Shown: one piece after another, positions 17,985 to 24,861 of the stretch
Layout: every line of letters starts with the position of its first letter
Numbering within the stretch: the first letter of the stretch is position 1
From: RBG-13-68-16 sp041494245
Lineage (GTDB): Bacteria; Acidobacteriota; Thermoanaerobaculia; Thermoanaerobaculales; Thermoanaerobaculaceae
Assembly (NCBI GenBank): GCA_041494245.1
Contig: JBGQAK010000001.1
Location: 124,001-188,000, forward strand
Length of the DNA stretch: 64,000 bases
Direction: 5' to 3'
The notes under the pieces: generated by a model
Databases searched by the model: none
What the model was told of the DNA's origin: nothing
What the model saw: the letters and a program-made list of their open reading frames with translations, nothing else
Made by a program: the position numbers and the translations under genes

Positions 17985-19865
17985 GTGGTTCGTGTCGGCG
18001 TCTTTCGGGGTTGGTACATCAGCGGAGTGGCCCTCGTCTTCGTCCTTTGTTGTGTGGTTGTCTTGAGGAGTTCCCGGCCAACGACCGCAGCGGCCGCTGG
18101 CGCGCCAATCATGCCGCAGGCAGCCGCATGCGGAGAAGAGTGGGTGTGGGTGGACCCACTTCCTCAGGGCCAAACAATGAACTCTGTCACCTGGGGTGCT
18201 GGCAGGTTCGTCGCCGTCGGGGACAACGGCGCGATTGGTACGAGCACCGACGGGGCTGTGTGGAATGGGCGCCTTCTTGGGGGCAACCACCTCAATGGCA
18301 TCACGTATGGTGCCGGCCAATACGTTGCTGTCGGTGACTACGGCACAGTTGTGACGAGTCCTGATGGGGCGACATGGACGGCCAGGGCATCGGGGGTTGG
18401 TGAAACCCTTTACGGGATCACGTACGGTAGGTCGAAGTACCTTGCCTCGACCTACTGGCCTAGCTGCACAATTCTTACGAGCAACGATGGAGTGGCGTGG
18501 TCCCAACGCACGATTTCCGCCTGTACCTACCTTGAAAACGTTGTCTCTGCGGGTGCTTGGTTCTTCGCATTCGGGAGCGGCAATGCGATCTGGACGAGTC
18601 CTGATGGTGCCATCTGGACGAGGAGATACTCAGGGCTCGACAGCTACAGCTCCCTGTACGATGTCGCCTATGGCGCCGGCAAGTACGTTGCGGTTGGAGG
18701 TAGTGGAGCCATCGTGACGAGCACGGATGGTATCAGTTGGACAGTCCGACAATCTGGAACCACAATGTGGTTGGAGGGGGTTGTCTACACGGGGCAAGCG
18801 TTTGTAGTCGTCGGCGAGTATGGCGAAGCGTTGACTTCGCCTGATGGTGTCGGGTGGACCTCAAGGCCGACGGGGACGTCACGAGACTTTCACGCCGTGG
18901 CGTTTGACGGTAGCCACGCAGTGGCGGTTGGCGACGACGGGACTATCATCAGGAGCACCTGCAGCGCCGGCCCCCCAGTTGCGGACTTTGTGTGGTTTCC
19001 ACAAACACCCGTCACCGGGCAGAGCGTGAGCTTCACCGACGTGTCGAGCGGGGCGCCAACCTCTTGGTTTTGGAACTTTGGCGACGGAAGCACTTCGACG
19101 CAACAGAACCCGAAGCACACGTTTGGACTTGCTGCCAGCTATACGGCGAGCCTTAGCGCAACCAACCTCTACGGGACGACCCATGTATCCAAGCAGATCG
19201 CGATTGGAGTGACCATCTTCTCTGACGACTTCGAGGGCACCTTCCCAGGAAGTTGGCAGCTGACTGGGAACGCGTTAACCGGGTGGGGCAAGGTCACCTG
19301 CGCGGGCACTGTGGCCTGGTGCGCGGCGGGCGGCTCCTCGCCCCAGCCCCCGTGCAGCCAGTACGTCGGGAACATGAACACATGGATGGTCTACGGCCCG
19401 TTCTCGCTTGCAGACGCGACCGAGGCGTCCGCCGAGTTCGATGCCTGGTACGACACCGAGACCTACAACCCATCCACGCAGAAGGGGGATAGGTTCTGGT
19501 GGGTGATCTCGATTGATGGGACGCACTACAGCGGTTTCCCCACCTCCGGGACCAGCGGGGACTGGACCCATAAGGAGTTCAATTTCAAGGATGTGACGAG
19601 TTTCGCCACAGTTGGCAACGCCACTGTGTGGTTTGCGTTCGCGTTTCAGTCGGACTCGTCCGTGCAAGGTGGGGGGGCGTACGTGCACAACGTTGTCATT
19701 AAAAAGACTGTGCCGGTCACTCCCGGAGCCACCCCTACGCCGATAGTCACGCCAACACCCACGCCAACACCCACGCTCACCCCCACACCCATACCCCCAA
19801 CGCCGACGCGGACGCCCACGCCAGTTCACAGAGTCCGGCGGCATCTCAACCCGGCAGGCCCCTAA
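17985..19865 (+). CDS. Secreted seven-bladed propeller/PKD protein (element cargo)
   Basis: Predicted exported or membrane-anchored protein of 626 aa. The GTG at 17985 is preferred because AAGGA lies 6 nt upstream; a TTG at 17865 would add 40 residues. The membrane segment is about residues 10-28. Residues 65-325 hold seven repeats of the type YVAVGDYGTVVTSPDGATW, consistent with a seven-bladed Ycf48/BNR-like propeller. A PKD domain follows (about 330-408, WFWNFGDGSTST, then TASLSATNLYG), then a beta-sandwich domain with a Cys pair (about 410-585). A Pro/Thr-rich tail of PTPT repeats closes it. Such architecture is typical of surface binding proteins. It is the only large gene at the left end and is likely cargo; ligand unknown. 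Confidence 0.8.
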   Translation: MVRVGVFRGWYISGVALVFVLCCVVVLRSSRPTTAAAAGAPIMPQAAACGEEWVWVDPLPQGQTMNSVTWGAGRFVAVGDNGAIGTSTDGAVWNGRLLGGNHLNGITYGAGQYVAVGDYGTVVTSPDGATWTARASGVGETLYGITYGRSKYLASTYWPSCTILTSNDGVAWSQRTISACTYLENVVSAGAWFFAFGSGNAIWTSPDGAIWTRRYSGLDSYSSLYDVAYGAGKYVAVGGSGAIVTSTDGISWTVRQSGTTMWLEGVVYTGQAFVVVGEYGEALTSPDGVGWTSRPTGTSRDFHAVAFDGSHAVAVGDDGTIIRSTCSAGPPVADFVWFPQTPVTGQSVSFTDVSSGAPTSWFWNFGDGSTSTQQNPKHTFGLAASYTASLSATNLYGTTHVSKQIAIGVTIFSDDFEGTFPGSWQLTGNALTGWGKVTCAGTVAWCAAGGSSPQPPCSQYVGNMNTWMVYGPFSLADATEASAEFDAWYDTETYNPSTQKGDRFWWVISIDGTHYSGFPTSGTSGDWTHKEFNFKDVTSFATVGNATVWFAFAFQSDSSVQGGGAYVHNVVIKKTVPVTPGATPTPIVTPTPTPTPTLTPTPIPPTPTRTPTPVHRVRRHLNPAGP

Positions 19866-19943
19866 GCCGCACAGAAGAGCGAACGCTTTCAGTCCTGGGC
19901 TGCGGTGTAGTTCAGCGGACGTTCTGAGCGCTCCTAGTTGGGG

Positions 19944-20162
19944 TCAATCGTGGAAGCGTCGGATAAAGTCTCTCACCCTGCTCAGGAACTCGAAGTCGCG
20001 AACCGCCTCGGCTTCCTCGAACTGCTCCACGAACCACTCGTAGGTTCTCCATCTCATCCGCGGAGGCTTGTCAGGGAACGGCTCGCCCAGGTTGCCTCCG
20101 GGATGGCGCAAGTCGCCAGCGCCTCCATCAACGCGACAGCTACTGCGCACGCGAACCGACAA
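19944..20162 (-). CDS. Possible small protein or remnant
   Basis: A 72-codon frame (TTG at 20162) whose second half, GEPFPDKPPRMRWRTYEWFV then EEAEAVRDFEFLSRVRDF, has the look of a genuine helical protein. The first half looks random, so this may be a 5'-truncated or frameshifted remnant. On the opposite strand an overlapping frame (19938-20219) ends in NCYATRNGNNVQVTCR and cannot be excluded. No function can be given. Confidence 0.35.
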   Translation of the reverse strand: MSVRVRSSCRVDGGAGDLRHPGGNLGEPFPDKPPRMRWRTYEWFVEQFEEAEAVRDFEFLSRVRDFIRRFHD

Positions 20163-20290
20163 CCCCTCAACTGCTACGCGACGCGCAATGGAAACAACGT
20201 TCAGGTTACCTGCCGTTAGGTTGCACCCTCAGTGTTGACCACGAAACTGAGCGCCGGCGAGGACATCTAACCTCGGGTCCCACCGGAGGC

Positions 20291-20318
20291 GCAATAGAAA
20301 GGGCGGCCGAAGCCGCCC
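20291..20318 (-). terminator. Rho-independent terminator for the 92-aa gene
   Basis: On the minus strand a perfect 7-bp stem GGGCGGC/GCCGCCC (20312-20318 with 20301-20307) and a 4-nt TTCG loop, followed by TTTCTATT. It lies 24 nt past the stop at 20342. Confidence 0.75.
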
Positions 20319-20341
20319 CGTGGCACGTCGAGGCCGACAAG

Positions 20342-20620
20342 CTAGGGAGCACTTGAGGACGGCTTTTCGAACCTCTCCTCCTGTTCGGCCAGTTCACTGA
20401 TGAGCGCACCCACCCTTGCTTCTGCATCTGCGGACCCGCCCGCAAGGGGGCCGTCAACCGTCTCGAACATCGTGCCGAGCAGTTGTCGGAGTGTCCCCGT
20501 GTCACGCTCGCCCACCTCCACGGCGAGGTGGAGTTCAACCTGCCTGATTTGCAGGCCCGGGTTGCGTTCAATTCCCACAATGAAGCTCCCAGCCGATGCC
20601 CGCGTTCCGATGGTTTCCAT
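20342..20620 (-). CDS. Hypothetical 92-aa protein
   Basis: Starts with ATG at 20620 behind a strong CAGGGAGGTACACC ribosome site and ends in front of a clear terminator, so it is an independent gene. The N-terminal half is beta-like (GSFIVGIERNPGLQIRQVELHLAVEVGER). The C-terminal half is an acidic helix (ARVGALISELAEQEERFEK). No recognised family. A promoter-like pair lies upstream in an AT-rich stretch unlike the surrounding genome. Confidence 0.65.
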   Translation of the reverse strand: METIGTRASAGSFIVGIERNPGLQIRQVELHLAVEVGERDTGTLRQLLGTMFETVDGPLAGGSADAEARVGALISELAEQEERFEKPSSSAP

Positions 20621-20639
20621 GGTGTACCTCCCTGTGTCA

Positions 20640-20668
20640 TTACTAAGGCACGAAGAGGCATATGTCAA
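20640..20668 (-). promoter_or_regulatory. Promoter of the 92-aa gene
   Basis: On the minus strand a perfect TTGACA (20663-20668) is followed after 17 bp by TAGTAA (20640-20645), 19 nt before the start codon. The stretch 20640-20720 is AT-rich. Confidence 0.5.
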
Positions 20669-20738
20669 GCATTTACAATAACTTATAAGCTGTGGATGCG
20701 TTTTTCAACACACAGCAGATAAGTTCGGAGGAGTGCCC

Positions 20739-21248
20739 TCACCTGTGGTGCAGCGTGCCCGGACTTTGCGCAACCCTGGCGCCGAAAGCAAGCACCCTCC
20801 CGCTGCTCTCGTGCGTCACCCGGAGTGGTGGCATCTTCCAAGCAGGCTCCGCGCCAGCTCGGCGGGTCGCCTTGGCGAGTAGGGCAAGCTCCGCGTGAAT
20901 CGTGGCATTGCTGGCCGGCTTTGGTTCCTGCCGGCGCCAATGCAGATAGGCAATGATGATCTCGTTGGTGATCGTGTACACGTATCGTTGAGCCCCGAGT
21001 CCGTAGGCCAGTAAGGCGAACCTCGGCGCGTTGCGGTCGTGGGCGCGCGGCTTGCCACCACGCTCCTCGATGCTGCGGTAGTAGACGGCGATGACTTGCT
21101 CCACCGTTAGAAACCGGAGTACCGGAGCGAGGTTGGCCGTCTCTCGCCCGATGGCCAGACTTTTCGCGCTCTCTCTTACGCCCCATCCTTGCAAGGCGCA
21201 TCTTCCGCCCCGGAAGGTTCGCAGGTCAGCATTCCTCGGCCATCCCAT
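20739..21248 (-). pseudogene. Truncated tyrosine recombinase (core-binding domain only)
   Basis: A 169-aa frame whose middle, LTVEQVIAVYYRSIEERGG followed by ITNEIIIAYLHWRRQ and SNATIHAELALLAKATRRAG, follows the pattern of the SAM-like core-binding domain of tyrosine integrases (compare the common form AYI.RR...ASNATINRELA.LKR). The protein stops shortly after this domain, with no Arg, HxxR or Tyr catalytic motifs, and none is found downstream in other frames. It is therefore probably a remnant of a second integrase, or less likely a DNA-binding regulator. ATG at 21248 with AGGGGA upstream, 13 nt after the preceding gene. Confidence 0.6.
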
Positions 21249-21261
21249 GTCCCCTGCCAAC

Positions 21262-21840
21262 CTAAAGGCGCCGGTCAATGCTGATGGTGCCCCCGTTGAC
21301 ATCGCACGCCAGCAGGGTAACGAAGTACTGGGCGCCTCTAAAGGTGAACTCACACCTATCACCAACGGCCAAGTCGCACTGCACGGGTTGATCTTGACCA
21401 GGAATCAGTATGCGAATCCCCGTCCCACCTGCGGATTGGGACCAGACCCTGAATAGCACTTGGTTTTCGATCGCCATGACTGGGTGATCGCCCGCAATTA
21501 TTACTGGGCCGAGCACATGACTTGTTTCTCTCGGTCTTTCCCGGGGCGTCTGGGTAGGGAGTGGCGGGAACTTCGCGACTACCTCGATTGGGCGTTCGCC
21601 TTGGGTCTTGATCTCTTTCGTTCGGTGATCTATCGCTGCCAGCAAGTCTTTGGACTCTTGCTGTGCCTTCGCGGTTCGAGACGATTGAATGAGCGCCAGC
21701 GCGATCGAACAGAACCCAAGCACGACGAAAGCTGACAGGTAGGCCCATTTGGCACGCGCCCTCTTCGGCGGGATCACGGCGACCAACACTCCCAGGCCTG
21801 CTATCCCAAGCCCGCACACCACTGCGAGCATCTCGATCAT
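21262..21840 (-). CDS. Hypothetical two-helix membrane protein
   Basis: A 192-aa protein from ATG 21840. Two N-terminal membrane segments (about residues 3-23 and 33-51) are followed by a charged coiled region (RTAKAQQESKDLLAAIDHRTKEIK) and a C-terminal beta-rich domain of about 80 residues with two cysteines. The layout suggests a membrane-anchored protein with a soluble tail. Not recognised. It is divergent from the DUF7689-like gene, with a 94-bp intergenic region between them, and is followed closely by the truncated integrase. Confidence 0.6.
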   Translation of the reverse strand: MIEMLAVVCGLGIAGLGVLVAVIPPKRARAKWAYLSAFVVLGFCSIALALIQSSRTAKAQQESKDLLAAIDHRTKEIKTQGERPIEVVAKFPPLPTQTPRERPRETSHVLGPVIIAGDHPVMAIENQVLFRVWSQSAGGTGIRILIPGQDQPVQCDLAVGDRCEFTFRGAQYFVTLLACDVNGGTISIDRRL

Positions 21841-21888
21841 TACACAGCAGTCTAAGCGCCCAGGCACACGGTTTCAAAACGCCCGTCT

Positions 21889-21915
21889 CAAACTGACCCA
21901 CTGCCAACCACTGGG
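21889..21915 (+). repeat. IS21-end-like repeat, copy 1
   Basis: TCAAACTGACCCACT followed by a GCCAACCACT-like tail. A near copy (TCAAACTAACCCACT) lies at 23658, same orientation. Repeats of CAAACTGACCCAC type are familiar from IS21-family ends; no istA/istB is present. Confidence 0.35.
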
Positions 21916-21934
21916 GCGGTACTATCCCAAGAAG

Positions 21935-22543
21935 GTGGGACTTAGAGCCTCACTCGACCGCATCAGCAGAACAGTGGAAGAGCCGAATGCTGCCATCGCG
22001 TCTGTCGAGGCACTGAAATCGCGCTGGCCTCATTCGGTCCGTTTCCTAGACCCAGGTGAGCCGGGCGTCAACTGCTTCATGTATGCGATAGGTATTCCTC
22101 TTTTCGGGCCATTTGAGTCCGTCATGTATCACGTTCGGCGTACCGACCTCCGCCTGGGTTTGGACTGTTTTGCTGACGCAGTCCGTCTGCTCATGCACCT
22201 GAACGCCTTGACGCTGCTGCCCGACCACGCTGAGAGCGAGGCGCTAGTGATCTACTCCTGTCGGGACAGGCCCAAACACGCAGGGATCTCACTGCCCGAG
22301 GGCCGCGTCCGATCAAAATGGGGGGTCGATGGTTTCGTGTGGGAGCATGGTCTCTGGGAGGTTCCGGTCAAGTACGGACGGCAGGTCGCGCTCTTCAAGA
22401 TGGTCTCGGAAACACGTATTCGCAAAGCCCTTCTTCTCTTGGCCTATTCAAAGGGTACCCTTCCCGACTATGACCGTGCGCAAATTGAGGACCTTGCCGC
22501 CCAAACTGGGATCGCCTTCGGGGTACCGATCGCCGGGTTCTAG
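21935..22543 (+). CDS. Possible papain-like (DUF7689-type) protein
   Basis: A 202-aa protein from GTG 21935, chosen because it clears the divergent gene; the open frame continues upstream to 21749. It contains WPHSVRFLDPGEPGVNCFMY with a Cys in an NC motif, then RPKHAGISLPEGRVRSKWG and VWEHGLWEVPVKYG, each with a His. This Cys-His-His order and the SKWG...EHG...YG spacing resemble the DUF7689/NlpC-like group of cysteine-hydrolase-fold proteins. Catalysis is not shown. It sits alone on the plus strand between the membrane gene and the Panacea toxin-antitoxin pair, where an effector or defence role is conceivable. Confidence 0.55.
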   Translation: MGLRASLDRISRTVEEPNAAIASVEALKSRWPHSVRFLDPGEPGVNCFMYAIGIPLFGPFESVMYHVRRTDLRLGLDCFADAVRLLMHLNALTLLPDHAESEALVIYSCRDRPKHAGISLPEGRVRSKWGVDGFVWEHGLWEVPVKYGRQVALFKMVSETRIRKALLLLAYSKGTLPDYDRAQIEDLAAQTGIAFGVPIAGF

Positions 22544-22604
22544 GTGTTGTCGGCCCTCACCGGGTCAAAATAACCAACCACCCAACGCCGGGGTTTTCCA
22601 AGGG

Positions 22605-22982
22605 TCACTCTTCGGGCGGAGAAAACGCTGCAATGGTTTCCCGGTGGACCTTGAGGAGGATTCTCATCAGGTCATGGCCATGGGACAGAGTGATGGTGAG
22701 CATGAGAACCCACTTTGGCTTGACCCTAGCAACCACGCGCGTAAGTCCACTTAGGCGATACTCATAGATGTCATCAACATCGATGGCGCCGTGGTAGGAA
22801 GTTGGTCGAAAGCGCTTCAGGGTTGGATCTTTGAGCGGATCGGTACAATCCTTGAGTGCGGTAGAGAGCTTTCCGATCTCTTTGAAAAGCTTCTGTTGTT
22901 CTGGCTCTGACCACGAAAGGAAGGTCTCCACCGTGGTCGAATCGATCCATGTCTTGGGGTGATTCCAGACCCCCCTACTCAT
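22605..22982 (-). CDS. RelE/ParE-like toxin of the Panacea pair
   Basis: A 125-aa protein whose ATG overlaps the antitoxin stop by 8 nt. The C-terminal half, DDIYEYRLSGLTRVVARVK, then VLMLTITLSHGHDLMRIL, follows the compact RelE/HigB-type beta-sheet pattern (YRLR...RI.........L.L..F.H...K). The N-terminal half is helical (FLSWSEPEQQKLFKEIGKLS). RelE-superfamily toxins are ribosome-dependent mRNA nucleases or gyrase poisons; which applies cannot be told. Position behind a Panacea antitoxin is the main support. Confidence 0.65.
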   Translation of the reverse strand: MSRGVWNHPKTWIDSTTVETFLSWSEPEQQKLFKEIGKLSTALKDCTDPLKDPTLKRFRPTSYHGAIDVDDIYEYRLSGLTRVVARVKPKWVLMLTITLSHGHDLMRILLKVHRETIAAFSPPEE

Positions 22983-23583
22983 TCAGCAGGCGCTTGAAAT
23001 CAGCCGCGGGGTCGTCATCCATGGGGACCCACTGTGATCTATCATCTAGGTCGATCGATGCTAGCCGGCGGCAGAATGCCTGCCATCCTGGAGATAACCG
23101 CGCGTAGCTGTCCTCACCTACGTTTGCTGGAGCGTTTGTGCCCCAGTCTTCAACCGTCAACTGGGTGTTCAGGTTCTTCGTAAGCTGACCGAGTTGTTTG
23201 TAACCAAGGTGTCCGAACTGATCAGCGATGAAGTCAACTACCACACGTTCTTTGGTAGATAGGGAAGTCCTGGGCTTGCCAACCAAACGAAGCCGCTTGC
23301 CATAGCCGTACGAGTCCTCCGAGAAGGCAAAGACGGGGTCCTTCTCTTGGTAGGTCATGAAGACGTACGCTTCCTTCGTGACCACACCATTTTTCCAGGT
23401 TTCGTGTCTCGCTCCCGTGATGGTTTTTCCTATGGCCTGAGATGCCACAACGTCAACTAGGTATGGAAGCTTGACGGCTTGGGTTTTGCAAAGACTCCCA
23501 AGCCGTTCACAAAGCCGAGCGAGCACGGCTTCAAGCTTTGGGTTGAGGTCAACCTGCGACGGAGGGAACATTACCTTGACCAT
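22975..23583 (-). CDS. Panacea-domain (SocA-like, DUF4065) antitoxin
   Basis: A 202-aa protein. The start at 23583 lies 25 nt after a promoter and behind AAAGGTCG; the longer frame to 23643 would begin upstream of the promoter. The Panacea signature is visible: KTQAVKLPYLVDVVASQAIG (about 33-52) leading to ITGARHETWKNGVVTKEAY (about 56-73), and then the second helix block LSTKERVVVDFIADQFGHLG with LGQLTK. Panacea proteins are promiscuous antitoxins that neutralise many unrelated toxins; SocA also acts as a ClpXP adaptor. Genes are ordered antitoxin first and coupled. The C-terminal tail may contact the toxin. Confidence 0.75.
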   Translation of the reverse strand: MVKVMFPPSQVDLNPKLEAVLARLCERLGSLCKTQAVKLPYLVDVVASQAIGKTITGARHETWKNGVVTKEAYVFMTYQEKDPVFAFSEDSYGYGKRLRLVGKPRTSLSTKERVVVDFIADQFGHLGYKQLGQLTKNLNTQLTVEDWGTNAPANVGEDSYARLSPGWQAFCRRLASIDLDDRSQWVPMDDDPAADFKRLLNE

Positions 23584-23607
23584 GAGAACGACCTTTAGCC
23601 GAACCCA

Positions 23608-23637
23608 AGCATAGAAACAACCGATCGTGCTTGTCAA
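23608..23637 (-). promoter_or_regulatory. Promoter of the Panacea toxin-antitoxin operon
   Basis: On the minus strand a perfect TTGACA (23632-23637) and TATGCT (23608-23613) with an 18-bp spacer. It fixes the antitoxin start downstream. Confidence 0.6.
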
Positions 23638-23657
23638 ATCCATAGCCGGGGCTCCAT

Positions 23658-23688
23658 TTCAAACTAACCCACTATCCACCAGCCCACT
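23658..23688 (+). repeat. IS21-end-like repeat, copy 2
   Basis: TCAAACTAACCCACT followed by ATCCACCAGCCCACT, matching copy 1 at 21889 with one mismatch in the first 15 bases. Together the copies flank the DUF7689-like gene and the toxin-antitoxin pair. The rest of 23689-23841 shows no gene. Confidence 0.35.
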
Positions 23689-23841
23689 AGGCGGCGCCCC
23701 ACAGTCCTTTGTGAAGCGTCCCCGGGCGTCGCGTGGCCGCTCCCATCGTGTCGGCAGGAGCACGTTTTTCGCGTTCTATACCCCTGCACCTGAACATGGG
23801 TCAAACCGGCCTAGAAGACCCCCAGGGCCATCTTATGGGAC

Positions 23842-24147
23842 CTAACCGCCCCTCGGTAGGGGTGTAGTGGCACCCTCCTCCTGGGCCACCGTTTTGGCCT
23901 TTTCCGACCGGATGGCCGCTTGCCGTTTACGGCCCATCTCTCGGGCCTGGGCCCGCACCTTTGCCGAGGTCTCACGCCGCGGGAAGTTGTGCCGAGCACC
24001 ACACGGACAGAAAACAGTCGCCGGCCACAGGCACGGCATCGGGCGCGGGAGTGTTCGTCCACACCCGCACCTCGGGAGTTCGTCTGTCTCTCTGGTCGAG
24101 GACGGCGTTTCGGTGGAGATCGCCGGTCCTGGGGAAATATCAGCCAT
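23842..24147 (-). CDS. Small zinc-ribbon protein I
   Basis: A 101-aa protein. The ATG at 24147 lies behind CAGGGAGGCACC. Two Cys-x-Cys knuckles (LPRCGCGRTLPRP and VFCPCGARHNF) about 24 residues apart form a probable zinc ribbon. A basic helical tail follows (VRAQAREMGRKRQAAIRSEKA), which could bind nucleic acid. The start overlaps the end of zinc-ribbon II by 8 nt. It is the last gene of the leftward primase operon. Function unknown; the shared VxCPCGAR motif shows it is a paralogue of the next gene. Confidence 0.65.
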   Translation of the reverse strand: MADISPGPAISTETPSSTRETDELPRCGCGRTLPRPMPCLWPATVFCPCGARHNFPRRETSAKVRAQAREMGRKRQAAIRSEKAKTVAQEEGATTPLPRGG

Positions 24148-24370
24148 GGTGCCTCCCTGCCGTGTCCTCGGTTGCGTCCTGCCTGGTGTCTGGCGCCTGG
24201 GAGGGCTCCCCACCGAACATTGCACCGAACGCCGCATCAAAGTTCAGGGTCAGGGTGCTAGGCCTCATACCCATAACCCACCTCGCACCACAAGGGCAGC
24301 GGAAAACAACGCCGAATGCTTCGATAGTCGGCAAGCCCTGCCCACACGAACATACCGGGGGCGTCTTCAC
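24140..24370 (-). CDS. Small zinc-ribbon protein II
   Basis: A 76-aa protein from a GTG at 24370 that overlaps the DUF5681 stop (GTGA). The pair PPVCSCGQGLPTIEAFG and VFRCPCGARWVMG gives a Cys-x-Cys, 16-residue spacer, Cys-x-Cys zinc ribbon closely similar to protein I. The C-terminus lacks the basic tail of I. A longer open frame to 24445 has a Met but would run deep into the DUF5681 gene. The tight overlaps on both sides show it belongs to the same translational unit. Confidence 0.6.
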   Translation of the reverse strand: MKTPPVCSCGQGLPTIEAFGVVFRCPCGARWVMGMRPSTLTLNFDAAFGAMFGGEPSQAPDTRQDATEDTAGRHHG

Positions 24371-24843
24371 GGCTTCCGCCCCTCGGGTTGTCCCGCCTCC
24401 AGCTCCCGGATACGGTCCTTCAATTGCTCGATGGTCGGGGGCCACGGAACCAGATTGATCACGCAGTCGATCGGCTCGGGCTCGGTCTTGATCGTGGCGT
24501 GTTGTGCTGGGGCTCCCTGCTCGCGATTGATGAGATATTTCGCCGCCTCGATGACCTGGGGTGTCACAACAACAAGCCCTATAAGCACCGCGTTACAGTT
24601 TGGACAGCGCGGGTGTGTATCCAGAGCACCCCGGACTACCTGCCCCAAGAGCTCTAGGGCGTCCGGCGTCAACTCCTTCAGCGCAGCCTTGAACTCGGGT
24701 GGCAGTTTGGGGCGGCCACCGGGGTTCCCCGACTGACCAGGCTTGAACGGGCGCAGGTTGCCCCTGCCGCCCACCGTTCGCCCACTGTTTCGCTCACTGT
24801 TTTCAGTGGAAATTTTCTTGTCCCGCTTCGCCAATTTGGTCAT
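24367..24843 (-). CDS. DUF5681 domain protein
   Basis: A 158-aa protein with the DUF5681 signature FKPGQSGNPGGRPK (residues 33-46) after a basic, disordered N-terminus. A CPNC knuckle (about residues 80-83) and a C-terminal helix with IEQLKDRIRELEAG follow. DUF5681 genes are common in prophages, often near packaging genes, and a small-terminase-like role has been considered on position alone; nothing here proves it. It lies 18 nt downstream of the primase and is coupled to the zinc-ribbon genes. Confidence 0.75.
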   Translation of the reverse strand: MTKLAKRDKKISTENSERNSGRTVGGRGNLRPFKPGQSGNPGGRPKLPPEFKAALKELTPDALELLGQVVRGALDTHPRCPNCNAVLIGLVVVTPQVIEAAKYLINREQGAPAQHATIKTEPEPIDCVINLVPWPPTIEQLKDRIRELEAGQPEGRKP

Positions 24844-24861
24844 CTCCAGATTCCTTTCTCG

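Noticed and set aside
20206..20661. Minus-strand 151-codon frame as the missing catalytic half of the truncated integrase
   Set aside because: No Arg, His-x-x-Arg or Tyr motif in it, and the overlapping 92-aa gene has its own promoter, ribosome site and terminator.
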